Position numbers and translations under genes: made by a program | Shown: one piece after another, positions 40,727 through 51,990 of the stretch | How positions within the stretch are numbered: position 1 is the stretch's first letter | How the letters are laid out: every line of letters starts with the position of its first letter | NCBI RefSeq assembly: GCF_022682495.2 | Contig: NC_071398.1 | Span: 32,739,426 to 32,803,425 of the forward strand | Reading direction: 5' to 3' | DNA: 64,000 nucleotides | DNA from: Desmodus rotundus | Taxonomy: Eukaryota; Chordata; Mammalia; Chiroptera; Phyllostomidae | Notes under the pieces: model-generated | What the model saw: the letters and a program-made list of their open reading frames with translations, nothing else | The model's database searches: none | Told to the model about the DNA's origin: nothing

Positions 40727-43700
40727 ATGGCAATGAATAACTACCTATGGATAATAACCTTAAACGTAAATGGATTAAATGCTCCATCAAAAGACATAGA
40801 ACAGCTGAATGGATAAGAAAACATGACCCACACATATGCTGCCTACAAGAGACCCATCTCAGGACAAAAGACTCACACAGACTGAAAGTGAAGGGCTGGA
40901 AACAAATTTTCCAAGCAAACGGACAGGAAAAAAAAGCAGGGGTAGCAATACTCATATCAGACAAAATAGACTTCCAAAGAAGGGCCATAAAGAGAGACCC
41001 AGAAGGTCACTTCATAATACTCAAAGGAAGACTCCACCAAGAAGACATAAACATTGTAAATATATATGCACCCAACATAGGAGCACCCAAATACATAAAG
41101 AAAATCTTGGAGGATTTCAAGAAAGATATTGACAGCAACACAATTATAGTAGGGGACTTTAACACCCCACTATCAAAAATGGACAGGTCTTCCAAACACA
41201 AGATCAACAAAGATATTGTGTCACTTAACAATACCCTAGAGGAAATAGACTTAACTGATATATACAGAGCTTTTCATCCCAAAGAAGCAAAATACACTTT
41301 CTTTTCAAGTGTACATGGAACTTTTTCAAAGATAGACCACATGATAGGACACAAAGCAAGCCTCAACAAATTCAAGAAAATTGAAATCATATCAAGCATT
41401 TTCTCTGACCACAAGGGGCTGAAACTAGAAACCAACCCCAAGGGTAAAAACCCAAAACACTCAAAATCATGGAGACTGAATAGCATGCTATTAAACAATG
41501 AGTGGGTCAAGAACGAGATTAGGGAAGAAATCAAAAACTTCCTGGAAACAAATGAAAATGAACTCACAACAATCCAAAACGTATGGGACACAGCAAAGGC
41601 AGTCCTGAGAGGGAAGTTCATAGCAATACAGGCCTACCTTAAGAAGTTAGAAACAGTTCAAACAAACAACCTAACCCTATGCCTACAAGAACTGGAGGAA
41701 CAACAACAAAGACAGCCCAGAGCAAGCAGAAGGAAGGAAATAACCAAGATCAGAGCACAGTTAAATGACATAGAGACTAAAAGCACAATTGTAAGGATCA
41801 ATGAATCCAGGAGCTGGTTCTTTGAAAAGATAAACAAAATCGACAAGCCTTTAAGTAGGCTCATCACGAAGAAAAGAGAGAGGATCCAAATAAACAGAAT
41901 TAGAAATGAAAGTGGAGAGATTACAACTGATACGACAGACATACAAAGGATCGTAAGAAATTACTATGAAGAACTGTATGCTAAGAAATTTGAAAACCTA
42001 GATGAAATGGACACATTTCGAGAAAAATATAATCTTCCAAAACTGAATGAAGAAGAAGCAGAAAACCTGAACAGACCCATATCAGCAAAGGAAATTGAAG
42101 CAGTCATCAAAAAACTCCCATCACACAAAAGCCCTGGACCAGATGGTTTCACAGGAGATTTCTACAAAGCATTTAAGGAAGAGCTAACCCCTATCCTTCA
42201 CAGACTATTCGAAAAAATCCAAACTGATGGAAGACTCCCAAACTCTTTTTATGAAGCCAACATCATCCTAATCCCAAAACCAGATAAAGACACAACGAAG
42301 AAAGAAAACTTCAGGCCAATATCGCTGATGAACATAGACGCTAAAATTCTCAACAAAATATTAGCAAACCGCATCCAGCAATATATTAAAAAGATCATCC
42401 ACCATGACCAAGTGGGATTCATCCCAGGGATGCAAGGATGGTACAATATTCGCAAATCAATAAACATAATACATCACATCAACAACAGCAAAGACAAAAA
42501 TCACATGATCATCTCAATAGATGCGGAAAAAGCGTTCGATAAGATACAGCATCCATTTCTGATAAAAACACTCACCAAAGTGGGAATAAAGGGAGCATTC
42601 CTCAACATAATAAAGGCCATATATGAGAGACCTACAGCCAACATCACACTCAATGGACAAAAACTTAGAGCTTTCCCACTAAGATCAGGAACAAGACAAG
42701 GATGCCCTCTCTCACCACTCCTATTCAACATAGTATTGGCAGTCCTAGCCACAGCAAAGAGACAAGAAAAAGCAATAAAAGGCATCCAAATTGGAAAGGA
42801 GGAAATGAAACTGTCACTGTTTGCAGACGACATGATAGTGTACATGGAAAACCCTATAGACGGCACTAAAAAACTACTCGACCTAATAAATGAATTTGGC
42901 AAAACAGTTGGATACAGAGTCAATACCCAGAAATCAAAGGCATTCCTGTACACCAGCAACGAAACTGCAGAAACAGAAATCAGGAAAAGAATCCCATTCG
43001 ATATAGCAACAAGAAAAATAAAGTACCTAGGAATAAACCTAACCAAGGAGGTAAAAGACCTGTACTCAGAAAACTACACAACACTGAAGAAAGAAATTAA
43101 GGAAGATACAAACAAATGGAAGCATGTACCATGTTCATGGATTGGAAGAATTAACATCATCAAAATGGCCATACTACCCAAAGCAATTTATAGATTCAAT
43201 GCAATCCCTATTAGAGTACCCATGACATATTTCACAGATATAAACAAACATTGCAGAAATTCATATGGAACCATAAACCACCCCGAATACCTGCAGCAAT
43301 TTTGAGAAAGAAGAACAAAGCAGGAGGGATCACAATACCTGATATCAAACTGTATGACAAGGCCACTGTAATCAAAACAGCCTGGTACTGGCATAAAAAC
43401 AGGCACATAGACCAATGGAACAGAATAGAGAGCCCAGAAATAAACTCAAGTCTATACGATCAATTAATATTTGACAAAGGAGGCAGGAGCATAAAATGGA
43501 GCAAAAACAGCCTCTTCAACAGATGGTGTTGGGAGATCTGGACAGCTATGTGCAAAAAAATGAAACTCGATCACCAACTTACGCCATACACGAAAATAAA
43601 CTCAAGATGGATAAGAGACTTAAATATAAGTCGTAATACCATAAAAGTCCTCGAGGAAAACATTGGCAGGAAAATCTCGGACATTCCACGCAGCAACATC

Positions 43701-44375
43701 CTCACAGACATGTCCCCTAAAGCAAGGGACATAAAGGAAAGAATAAACAAATGGGACCTCATCAAAATAAAAAGCTTCTGCATGGCTAAAGAAAACAGCA
43801 CCAAATTACAAAGAGAACCAACAGTATGGGAAAACATATTTGCCAATGATACCTCAGACAAGGGCCTGATCTCCAAAATATATAAAGAACTCACACGACT
43901 CCACTCCAGGAAGACAAACAACCCAGTTAAAAGATGGGCAAGGGACTTGAACAGACACTTCTCCAGGGAAGACATACAGAGGGCCCAGAGACATATGAAA
44001 AGATGCTCAGCATCACTAGCCATCAGAGAGATGCAAATTAAAACCACAATGAGGTATCATCTCACACCAGTCAGAATGGCCAGCATAAACAAATCCACAA
44101 ACAAATGTTGGAGAGGATGTGGAGAAAAGGGAACCCTAGTGCACTGTTGGTGGGAATGCAGACTGGTGAGGCCACTGTGGAAAACAATATGGAATTTCCT
44201 CAGAAAACTAAAAATGGAACTGCCCTTGGACCCAGTAATTTCGCTGCTGGGATTATACCCTAAGAACACTGAAACACCAATCCAAAGAATCTGTGCACCC
44301 CAATGTTCATAGCAGCACAATTTACAATAGCCAAGTACTGGAAGCAACCGAAGTGCCCATCAGCAAACGAGTGGA
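40727..44375 (+). pseudogene. L1-B ORF2 (endonuclease-RT), nearly intact
   Basis: Begins ATGGCAATGAATAAC 46 bases after the ORF1 stop. A one-base loss near 40788 ('gctccatcaaaag' versus 'gctccaatcaaaag') ends the first frame at a stop. From there one frame is open to 43305 and covers the endonuclease ([23 protein letters not shown]) and RT ([54 protein letters not shown]). A loss near 43235 shifts into the 43251-44312 frame holding the cysteine-rich end ([18 protein letters not shown]). A further loss near 44287 precedes the true end. The RT active site FADD is retained. Confidence 0.92.
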
Positions 44376-44613
44376 TCCAAAAACTATGGTATATTTACAC
44401 ATGGAATTCTACGCAGCAGAGAGAAAGAAGGAGCTTATACCCTTTGCAACAGCATGGATGAAACTGGAGAGCATTATGCTAAGTGAAATAAGCCCGGAAG
44501 TGAGGGACAAATACCATATGATCTCACCTTTAACTGGAACATAAGCAATAGAAGAAAAAAGCAAACAAAATATAACCAGAGACATTGAAGTTAAGAACAA
44601 TCTAACAATAGCC

Positions 44614-44630
44614 GGGGGGGGGGGGGGGGG
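44614..44630 (+). repeat. G17 run in the L1-B 3'UTR
   Basis: Seventeen consecutive G within the G-rich 3'UTR tract. The same place in L1-C has 'gaggggagtggggagggg', so this is a local expansion. Confidence 0.9.
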
Positions 44631-44811
44631 CGGGGACAGTGGGTAGAGGGGATTACAGGAACTATTATAAAGGACACATGGACAAAACCTAGGGGGAGGG
44701 TGGAGAGGGGGGAGGGAGGTGGGTTCACCTGGGGTGGGGTGGAGGGATGGGGAGAAAAGGCATACAACTGTAATTGAATAACAATAAAAAAAAAAGAAAA
44801 GAAAAAAAAAA

Positions 44812-44827
44812 GAAATAAGGTTGAGGA
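44812..44827. repeat. Target-site duplication of L1-B, right copy
   Basis: gaaataaggttgagga, identical to 37940-37955. Confidence 0.95.
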
Positions 44828-44870
44828 TGAAGTTTGGTCCTCAAAAAAAAAAAAAAAAAAAATACATGTG
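44828..44870 (+). mobile_element. Tail of a tiny retrocopy: short body, poly-A, direct repeat
   Basis: After the L1-B right duplication, 'tgaagtttggtcctc' is followed by about 19 A and then aaaaaaatacatgtg, which is also at 37925-37939. Removing L1-B leaves a 31-base body plus poly-A between identical 15-base repeats, i.e. a very short retroinsert that L1-B later split. The source transcript is not identified. Confidence 0.5.
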
Positions 44871-45169
44871 ACAGTGACAATAGTAAAAGATGGGGGAAAA
44901 CAACAATCAAGTATTCTGTGCTCATAATGTTCTACTTAAAAAAATTAAAACTAGAAATAACAAACTATGGATAATGTATGTGGCACAGATAAAAAATTAA
45001 ATACAAGGCAAATTGACACATTTTAATATTGAGAGTATAGATAATACTTTTACAGTAACTCATTTGTATGCATTAATAAGACTAAATACCAGTTCCAATT
45101 CTTTTGGATAAAAGAATTTCTGTTCTATGAAAAACTGCTGATGAGAATACAGAAAAATATAAGCCCTTT
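44871..45169. other. No gene seen
   Basis: AT-rich sequence without a recognised element. Confidence 0.45.
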
Positions 45170-45357
45170 CTTTAAAAAAATTTTTTTAATTGATTTTTAG
45201 AGGAAGAGAAAGAGAGAAACAACAATCAGCTGCTCCACCCATCTATGCACTCATTGGCTAATTCTTGTATGTACTCTGACCAGGGACAGAAACTGCTACA
45301 TTGGCATATTGGGTTGATGCTCCAGTCAATGGAGCTACTCGGCCAATGCTACACCCT
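45170..45357 (-). mobile_element. VES-type bat SINE
   Basis: Reverse orientation: T/A tail at 45172, 'gattttta', 'gagaaagagagaaac', 'ctctgaccagggacag' and 'gatgctccagtcaatggagctactcggcc'. Diverged. Confidence 0.8.
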
Positions 45358-45544
45358 TTCTTTAATCAGGTAAAAATACATAAATATGAAAAATCATAAA
45401 TGCAATTACCCCTTTTCAGAGAACTAGCTGTAATTAAATGGAAAATGTCATGTAAATCACTGGAGTTATTCTTACTTAGTCTGATTGGGCAGTTTTTTAA
45501 ACAGCCTTGCTTTTGTGGATGGAAAAGGGGCAATATAATAAATC

Positions 45545-45772
45545 TAACCAGCCTTGGCTGGTGTGTTTCAGTGGATTGAGTGCCAGCCTGTGAACCAAAG
45601 GGTGGCCAGTTTGATTCCCAGTCAGGGTACATGCCTGGATTGCAGGCCAGGTCCCAAGTAGGGGGTGTGCAAAAGGCAGCCACACATTGATGTTTCTCTC
45701 CCTCTCTTTCTCCCTCCCTTCCCCTCTCTCTACGAATAAATAAATAAAATCTTAAAAGAAAAAAAAAGAAAG
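45545..45772 (+). mobile_element. tRNA-derived bat SINE (second subtype)
   Basis: Head CTTGGCTGGTGTGTTTCAGTGG, then 'tgtgaaccaaagggtggccagtttgattcccagtcagggtacatgcctgg', a TCTC-rich stretch and a (aaat)n tail. The same subtype occurs at 53912. Confidence 0.88.
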
Positions 45773-45774
45773 CT

Positions 45775-47606
45775 AAGAACATGCAACTAATAATACTATA
45801 CCCAGCAAGGCTATCGTTTATATTTGAAGACCAAATGAAGAGCTTCCAGACCAAAAAAAAGCCCAAAATAAAGAAGTTCATTATCACCAAACTAGCACTG
45901 CAAGAAATCTTACAGGGCCTTCTTTAAGAAGAAGAAATAGAGAGAAAAACATAAGTACAATAAAAAGATGGCAATAAATAAGTACCTATCTATAATAACC
46001 TTAAATTTAGGATTTAAGGTTAGATGGATTAAATGTTCGAATCAAAAGACATATGGTAGCTGAAAGGATAAAAAAAAATGACCAATATATATGCTGTCTA
46101 CAAGGACCCACCTCAGAACAGAAGACTTCCAAAAGCTGAGAGTAAAGGTATGGAGGAAAATATTCCACACAAGGTCACTGTAATCAAAACATCCTAGTAC
46201 TGGCATATGAACAGGCTTACATAGATCAATGGAACAGAACAGAAAGCCCAGAAATAAACCCATCCCTTTATGACCAATTGATATTTCACAAAGGAGGTGA
46301 GAGCATACAATGGAACAAAGACAGTCTCTTCAATAAATGGTGTTGCAAAAACTGGACTGGCACATGCAAAAAGGAAACTAGACCAACAACTTACACTATA
46401 CACAAGAATAAACTCAAAATAAATAAAAAACTTAAATGTAAGTTATAAAACCATAAAAATTCTAGAAGAAAACAAAGGCAGTAAAATCTCAGATATGTCA
46501 CATAGCAGTATTTTTGCTGAATTATCTACTAGGGCAAGAAGAAAATAAACAAATGGGAATACATCAAATTAAAAAGTTTCTGCACAGCTAAAGAAACCAT
46601 CAGCAAGATGAAAAGGGAAACTACTATATGGGAGAACACATTCACCAATGATACATCTCATAAGGGTTTAGTCTCCAAAATATACAAAGAACTAATACAG
46701 CTCAACACCAGTAAGACAAATAATCCAATTACAATAAAAAATGGGCAAAGGACCTAAATAGACACTTCTCCACAGAGGACACACAGATGACCAATAGACA
46801 TATGAAAAAATGCTCAACATTACTAGTCATCAGAGAGATGCAAATTAAAACCACAATGAAATATTCCCTCACACCTGTCAGAATGGCCACCATCAATAAG
46901 TCAACAAACAAGTGTTCAGGAGTATATGGATTAAAGGGAACTCTAGAGAGCACTGTTGGTAGGAATGCAAGCTAACAACCACTGTGAAAAAGAGTATGGA
47001 GTATCCTCAAATAATTAAAAATGAAACTTCCTTTTGACCTAGCAGTCCCACTTCTGGCACTATATCCTAAGAATCCTGAAACACCAATACAAAAAAATAC
47101 ATGCACCTCTACATTCAGAGGAGCATTATTTACAGTAGCCATGATCTGGAAACATCCTAAATACCCACCTGTAGATGAGCAGATAAACAAGCTGTGGCAC
47201 ATTTACACAATGGAATACTATGCAGCAGTAAACAAGAAGGAACTCTTATCTTTTGTGACAGCATGAATGGACCTGGAGAATATTATGTTAAGTGAAATAA
47301 GCAAGTGAAAGAAAAATACCACATGATCTCACTTACATGTGGAATCTAATGAACAAAATAAACTAATTAATAAAATAGAAACAGAAGCATAGATAAAAGG
47401 AACATATAGGCAGGTGTTGAAGGGGAGAAGGGGAACTGCATGAGAGATGGTGAAGAGATTAGCCAAAGAACATATATGCATGATCCATGGACATGGAAAA
47501 CAATATGGGGATTAACCAAGGGAGGGGAGGGCATGGGGCTGAGTGGAGGTGGGTAAAGGCAGAGAAAGGGAGAAAAACTGTAACACCATAAACAAACAAA
47601 AAAAGG
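45775..47606 (+). mobile_element. Older L1 with ORF1 end and ORF2 start joined to ORF2 end
   Basis: Plus strand: the end of ORF1 ('cccagcaaggctatcg' to 'ctttaagaag', 45800-45927), the ORF2 start (about 45968) and the beginning of the endonuclease (about 46170). At about 46172 the text jumps to the region after the RT ('gtcactgtaatcaaaacatcctagtactgg') and continues through the C-terminus to a 3'UTR ending at about 47606. Around 2.3 kb (most of endonuclease and all of RT) is missing. Both parent sequences have 'caag' at the junction. Confidence 0.75.
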
Positions 47607-48631
47607 TATGGGATATACATTTGGCTTGAAGATTGCTATATGCATTTCAATTCTGAGGACAGTGTACAAAGATCTGAAAATAACAAAACCTGACATCCGA
47701 GGACTGTACTTCTGAGAACAAATTTTAATCACATCTTGTATAAGGCCAAATCAAACAATTCTCACATTATAGTCATGGTCGTTTTTCTTATTTCACTCAG
47801 AAAATAGCAACAATAGAAGAACATGCCGTTCACCACACTGTTCACCTCTCTCCACCACACTGACTAACCTACCTGCATTGATAAACACATTGTTTTTTTT
47901 CTTTTATTCTCTCTTGTTTCGTGGATCCTCTGTCTTTCATCCATCCCCACCTCAAGGACACTGCACTTACAATTATGTCCTCTCTACTGTATCAATTTTT
48001 CTCACCTGTAGAGTCATTCCCATGAACACACAAACATGCTCTAAAATTTCCTATCATAAAATACATTACTTCTGACCCATATTGCCCAGCTTTTCTTCAT
48101 ACATAATTCCTCCGAAGAATTGTCTTACACTCACTCTTATCACTGCCTCACTTACCCTTCTCTCATAAAGTCACTCTAGTCATGTTTTCACCCTGACTCC
48201 ACTAAAACCACTCTTGACAAGGTCACCAGCATTCTCCATCTTGCCAATTCTCAGTCCTCATTCTCTATTTCTCCCACTTTGAAATATTTTCTTTTGCTTT
48301 TAATTTATATTAGTGGCTGTTCCTTCTCCATCTCCATTGCTGCCCCCTCTTTCAAAAATCTAAAAGTTGGAGTGCACCATAAATCAATCCTTAGGCCGCT
48401 ACTTACAGTTATCTGCTTTCTCCTATCTTTATGCCTTCCTTAGACACATGAATTTAAATTCCAATTGTAAAGACACTAGTTGTACATCACACCATAATCT
48501 CTCCCTGAGCTCCAGGAATACATATTCAGCTGCCTACTCAACATCTCAAACTGGAGGAATAGACATTTCAAACTTAAAATATCAACTCTCCTTTCATCAC
48601 CACCTCTAACACCTCCTTTAAAAAAATTTTT
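47607..48631. other. No gene seen; old pyrimidine-rich repeat-like sequence
   Basis: 47900-48610 resembles an ancient interspersed repeat ('cctgagctccaggaatacatattcagctgcctactcaacatctc'), name not recalled. No supported coding region. Confidence 0.4.
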
Positions 48632-49200
48632 TTAGGGTTCCCTTTTCTCCGCATCCTCTCCAACATTTGTTTGTGGATTTGTTTATGTTGGCCACTCTAA
48701 CCGGTGTGAGATGATACCTCATTGTGGTTTTAATTTGCATCTCTCTGATGGCCAGTGATGCTGACCATCTTTTCATATGTCTCTGGGCCCTCTGTATGTC
48801 TTCCTTGGAGAAGTGTCTGTTCAAGTCCCTTGCCCATCTTTTAATTGGGTTGTTTGTCTTCCTGGAGTGGAGTCGTGTGAGTTCTTTATATATTTTGGAG
48901 ATCAGGCCCTTGTCTGAGGTATCATTGGCAAATATGTTTTCCCATACTGTTGGTTCTCTTTGTATTTTAAAATATAACCAGAGACACTGAAGTTAAGTAC
49001 AATCTAACAATAGCCAGGGGGGAGTGGGGAGGGGACAGTGAGGAGAGGGGTTTTCAGGAACTACTATAAAGGACACATGGACAAAATCAAGGGGGAGGGT
49101 GGAGGTGGGGGAGGGAGGTGGTTTCAGCTGGGGTGGGGTGGAGGGATGGGGAGAAAAGGCATACAACTGTAATTCAATAACAATAAAAATTAAAAAAAAA
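48632..49200 (+). mobile_element. Young L1 3' end with 5' inversion
   Basis: 48632-48966 is the ORF2 end on the minus strand (reverse of the [11 protein letters not shown] and [20 protein letters not shown] coding region). From 48967 the same element continues on the plus strand with 3'UTR ('aaaatataaccagagacactgaagttaag') to an A-rich tail at 49200. About 430 bases between the two parts are missing. This is the classical twin-priming product. Clear target duplications were not found. Confidence 0.82.
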
Positions 49201-49239
49201 TTCTAGAGGCCAAAAAAAAAATGAAAATGTTAAATGGAA

Positions 49240-49432
49240 AAAAAAAATTTTAATTTGATTTTAGAGCGTGAGAGTGATGGAGAGAGAAACATCAATTTTT
49301 GTTATTCCACTTATTTATGCACTCATTAGTTGATTCTTGTATGTTCTCTCTGACTGTGGATCAAACCCACATCCTTGGTATATCTGGACAACACTCTAAC
49401 CAACTGAGGTACCTGGCTAGGGCTTGTTTTTT
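49240..49432 (-). mobile_element. VES-type bat SINE
   Basis: Reverse orientation: T/A tail, 'gagagaaacatcaattttt', 'cactcattagttgattcttgtatg' and 'caacactctaaccaactgaggtacctggctaggg'. Confidence 0.85.
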
Positions 49433-49549
49433 CTTTTTTTTAACAGCTTCTTACTACCTCCTATTATTTCTTTCTTATCCAAACCACCATTACTTCTAGT
49501 CTGAACAGCTGAAAGTGCTTCTAAAATGGTCCCTCCTCCTTTGTCAACC
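49433..49549. other. Short unique sequence before L1-C
   Basis: Nothing recognised. It ends at the target site of L1-C. Confidence 0.5.
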
Positions 49550-49563
49550 AAAGGGCTCATTTT
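49550..49563. repeat. Target-site copy 1 of 3
   Basis: aaagggctcatttt. Also at 51255-51268 (exact) and 51674-51687 (one mismatch). Confidence 0.95.
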
Positions 49564-50828
49564 GGAAGCATGTACCATGCTCATGGATTGGAAGAATTAA
49601 CATCATCAAAATGGCCATACTACCCAAAGCAATTTATAGATTCAATGCAATCCCTATTAGAGTACCCATGACATATTTCACAGATATAGGACAAACATTT
49701 CAGAAATTTATATGGAACAATAAACGACCCCGAATAGCTGCAGCAATTTTGAGAAAGAAGAACAAAGCAGGAGGGATCACAATACCTGATATCAAACTGT
49801 ATGACAAGGCCACTGTAATCAAAACAGCCTGGTATTGGCATAAAAACAGGCACATAGACCAATGGAACAGAACAGAGAGCCCAGAAATAAACCCAAGTCT
49901 TTACAGTCAATTAATATTTGACAAAGGATGCAGGAGCATAAAATGGAGCAAAAACAGCCTCTTCAACAGATGGTGTTGGGAGATCTGGACAGCTACGTGC
50001 AAAAAAATGAAACTCGATCACCAACTTACGCCATACACGAAAATAAACTCAAGATGGATAAAAGACTTAAATATAAGTCGTAACACCATAAAAGTCCTCG
50101 AGGAAAACATTGGCAGGAAAATCTCGGACATTCCACGCAGCAACGTCCTCACAGACACATCCCCTAAAGCAAGGGACATAAAGGAAAGAATAAACAAGTG
50201 GGACCTCATCAAAATAAAAAGCTTCTGCATGGCTAAAGAAAACAGCATTAAAATGAAAAGAGAACCAACAGTATGGGAAAACATATTTGCCAATGATACC
50301 TCAGACAAGGGCCTGATCTCCAAAATATATAAAGAATTCACACGACTCCACTTCAGGAAGACAAACAACCCAATTAAGAAATGGGCAAAGGACTTGAACA
50401 GAAACTTCTCCAAGGAAGACATACAGAGGGCCCAGAGACATATGAAAAGATGCTCAGCATCACTAGCCATCAGAGAGATGCAAATTAAAACCACAATGAG
50501 GTATCATCTCACACCAGTCAGAGTGGCCAACATAAACAAATCCACAAACAAATGTTGGAGAGGATGTGGAGAAAAGGGAACCCTAGTGCACTGTTGGTGG
50601 GAATGCAGACTGGTGAGGCCACTGTGGAAAACAGTATGGACTTTCCTCAGAAAACTAAAAATGGAACTGCCCTTTGTCCCAGTAATTTCGCTGCTGGGAT
50701 TATACCCTAAGAACCCTGAAACACCAATCCAAAAGAACCTGTGCACCCCAATGTTCATAGCAGCACAATTTACAATAGCCAAGTACTGGAAGCAACCTAA
50801 GTGCCCAGCAGCAAACGAGTGGATCTAA
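49564..50828 (+). pseudogene. L1-C ORF2 C-terminal portion, open frame
   Basis: About 420 residues of ORF2 without interruption, from [20 protein letters not shown] to the stop after AANEWI. It includes the thumb-side region and the C-terminal cysteine segment ([18 protein letters not shown]). It lacks endonuclease and RT, so it cannot function. It marks the normal ORF2 C-terminus that is damaged in L1-A and L1-B. The open frame extends a little upstream into flanking DNA by chance. Confidence 0.92.
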
Positions 50829-51254
50829 AAACTATGGTATATTTACACAATGGAATTCTATGCAGCAGAGAGAAAGAAGGAGCTTATACCCTTTGCAACA
50901 GCATGGATGGAACTGGAGAGCATTATGTTAAGTGAAATAAGCCAGACGGTGAGGGACAAATACCATATGATCTCACCTTTAACTGGAACATAATAAATAG
51001 GATAAAAAAAAAAGGAAACAAAGTATAACCAGAGACATTGAAGTTAAGAACAATCTAACAATGGACAGAGGGGAGTGGGGAGGGGACAGTGAGGAGAGGG
51101 GATTACAGGAACTACTATAAAGGACACATGGACAAAATCAAGGGGCAGGGTGTAAGTGGGGGAGGGATGGGGGTTTGACTGGGGTGGGGTGGAGGGATGG
51201 TGAGAAAAGCCCCACAACTGTAATTGAATAACAATAAAAAATTAAAAATTTAAA
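49564..51254 (+). mobile_element. L1-C: 5'-truncated young LINE-1
   Basis: Starts inside ORF2 ('ggaagcatgtaccatgctcatgg') and runs to a 3'UTR and A-rich tail (about 51225-51254). Flanked by exact 14-bp duplications (49550-49563 and 51255-51268). Very close to L1-A and L1-B, hence recent. Confidence 0.95.
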
Positions 51255-51268
51255 AAAGGGCTCATTTT
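51255..51268. repeat. Target-site copy 2 of 3, shared by two insertions
   Basis: aaagggctcatttt, right duplication of L1-C and left duplication of HAL1-6. Confidence 0.9.
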
Positions 51269-51673
51269 TATTTTTTTAATATATTTTATTGATTATGTTA
51301 TTATAGTTGTCTGATTTTCCTCCTCTTTATTCCCCTCCGCCCTACATACCCTTCCCACCTGCATTCCCTCCCCCATAGTTCATATCCATGGTCATACATA
51401 TAAGTTCTTCGGCTTCCCCATTTCCCATACTATTCTTAACCTCCCCGTCTATTTTGTACTTATTCCTGGTACATTTTCTCCCATTCTGCCCTTCCCTCCC
51501 TCCCCTCTGATAATCCTCCGTGTGATATCCGTTTCCCTGGTTCTGTTCCTATTCTAGTTGTTTGCTTAGTTTTGTTTTTGGGTATTCTTTTAGGTTCATT
51601 GTTGATAGCTGTGAGTTTGTTGTCATTTTACTGTTCATATTTTTTATCTTCTTCTTTTTCTTAGATAAGTCCC
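51269..51673 (-). mobile_element. HAL1-6: 5'-truncated half-L1 3' end
   Basis: Minus-strand HAL1 3'UTR ('atattttattgattatgttattatagttgtc' at the tail side; sense end of ORF1 'ttatctaagaaaaag' at about 51650-51667). Flanked by aaagggctcatttt (51255) and aaagggttcatttt (51674). Confidence 0.85.
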
Positions 51674-51687
51674 AAAGGGTTCATTTT

Positions 51688-51979
51688 AGAACATAAAGCA
51701 GACTATAGCTTTCAATTTCTCTTAATGATTATATCATCTGGCCCTTGACTAACTCTGACCTCATCTCTTATTACTTTTCCTTCCCTTCCCCACCCCTCTT
51801 TCTAACCATAATAGTTTTCTTTTTTTTTTTTTCATAATAGTTTTCTTGTTAGTCCTCAAACATATAAAGCTAACTTCCTCCTTAAGCCTTTTCTATCTTC
51901 GTGGAATGTTCTTCCTTTAGAAAGTCACATAGCTTGAGTCTTACTTCATGTCTCTCCTCATATATTACCTCCTCAAAAG
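51688..51979. other. No gene seen; old repeat-like sequence
   Basis: The end ('gtcttacttcatgtctctcctcatatattacctcctcaaaagagcatttcctga') resembles a widespread ancient mammalian repeat (L2-like 3' end), low certainty. Confidence 0.4.
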
Positions 51980-51990
51980 AGCATTTCCTG

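Larger units (their letters stand above)
37956..44811 (+). mobile_element. L1-B: complete young LINE-1
   Basis: About 6.86 kb, flanked by an exact 16-bp target duplication. Order: 5'UTR (37956-39746), ORF1 (39747-40680), 46-base spacer, ORF2 (40727 to about 44375), 3'UTR with a G-rich tract and an A-rich tail (about 44785-44811). Damage is limited to a few single-base indels (ORF1 one, ORF2 about three), so insertion is recent. No other nested insertion is inside it. It lies in the 36 kb intron of the zinc-finger gene, antisense to that gene. Confidence 0.96.

Noticed and set aside
40747..43305. 852-residue frame of L1-B taken as an intact ORF2 with its own start
   Set aside because: Its apparent start is an out-of-frame ATG after the real ORF2 start at 40727; the N-terminus is restored only beyond a one-base deletion, so the gene is frame-shifted.
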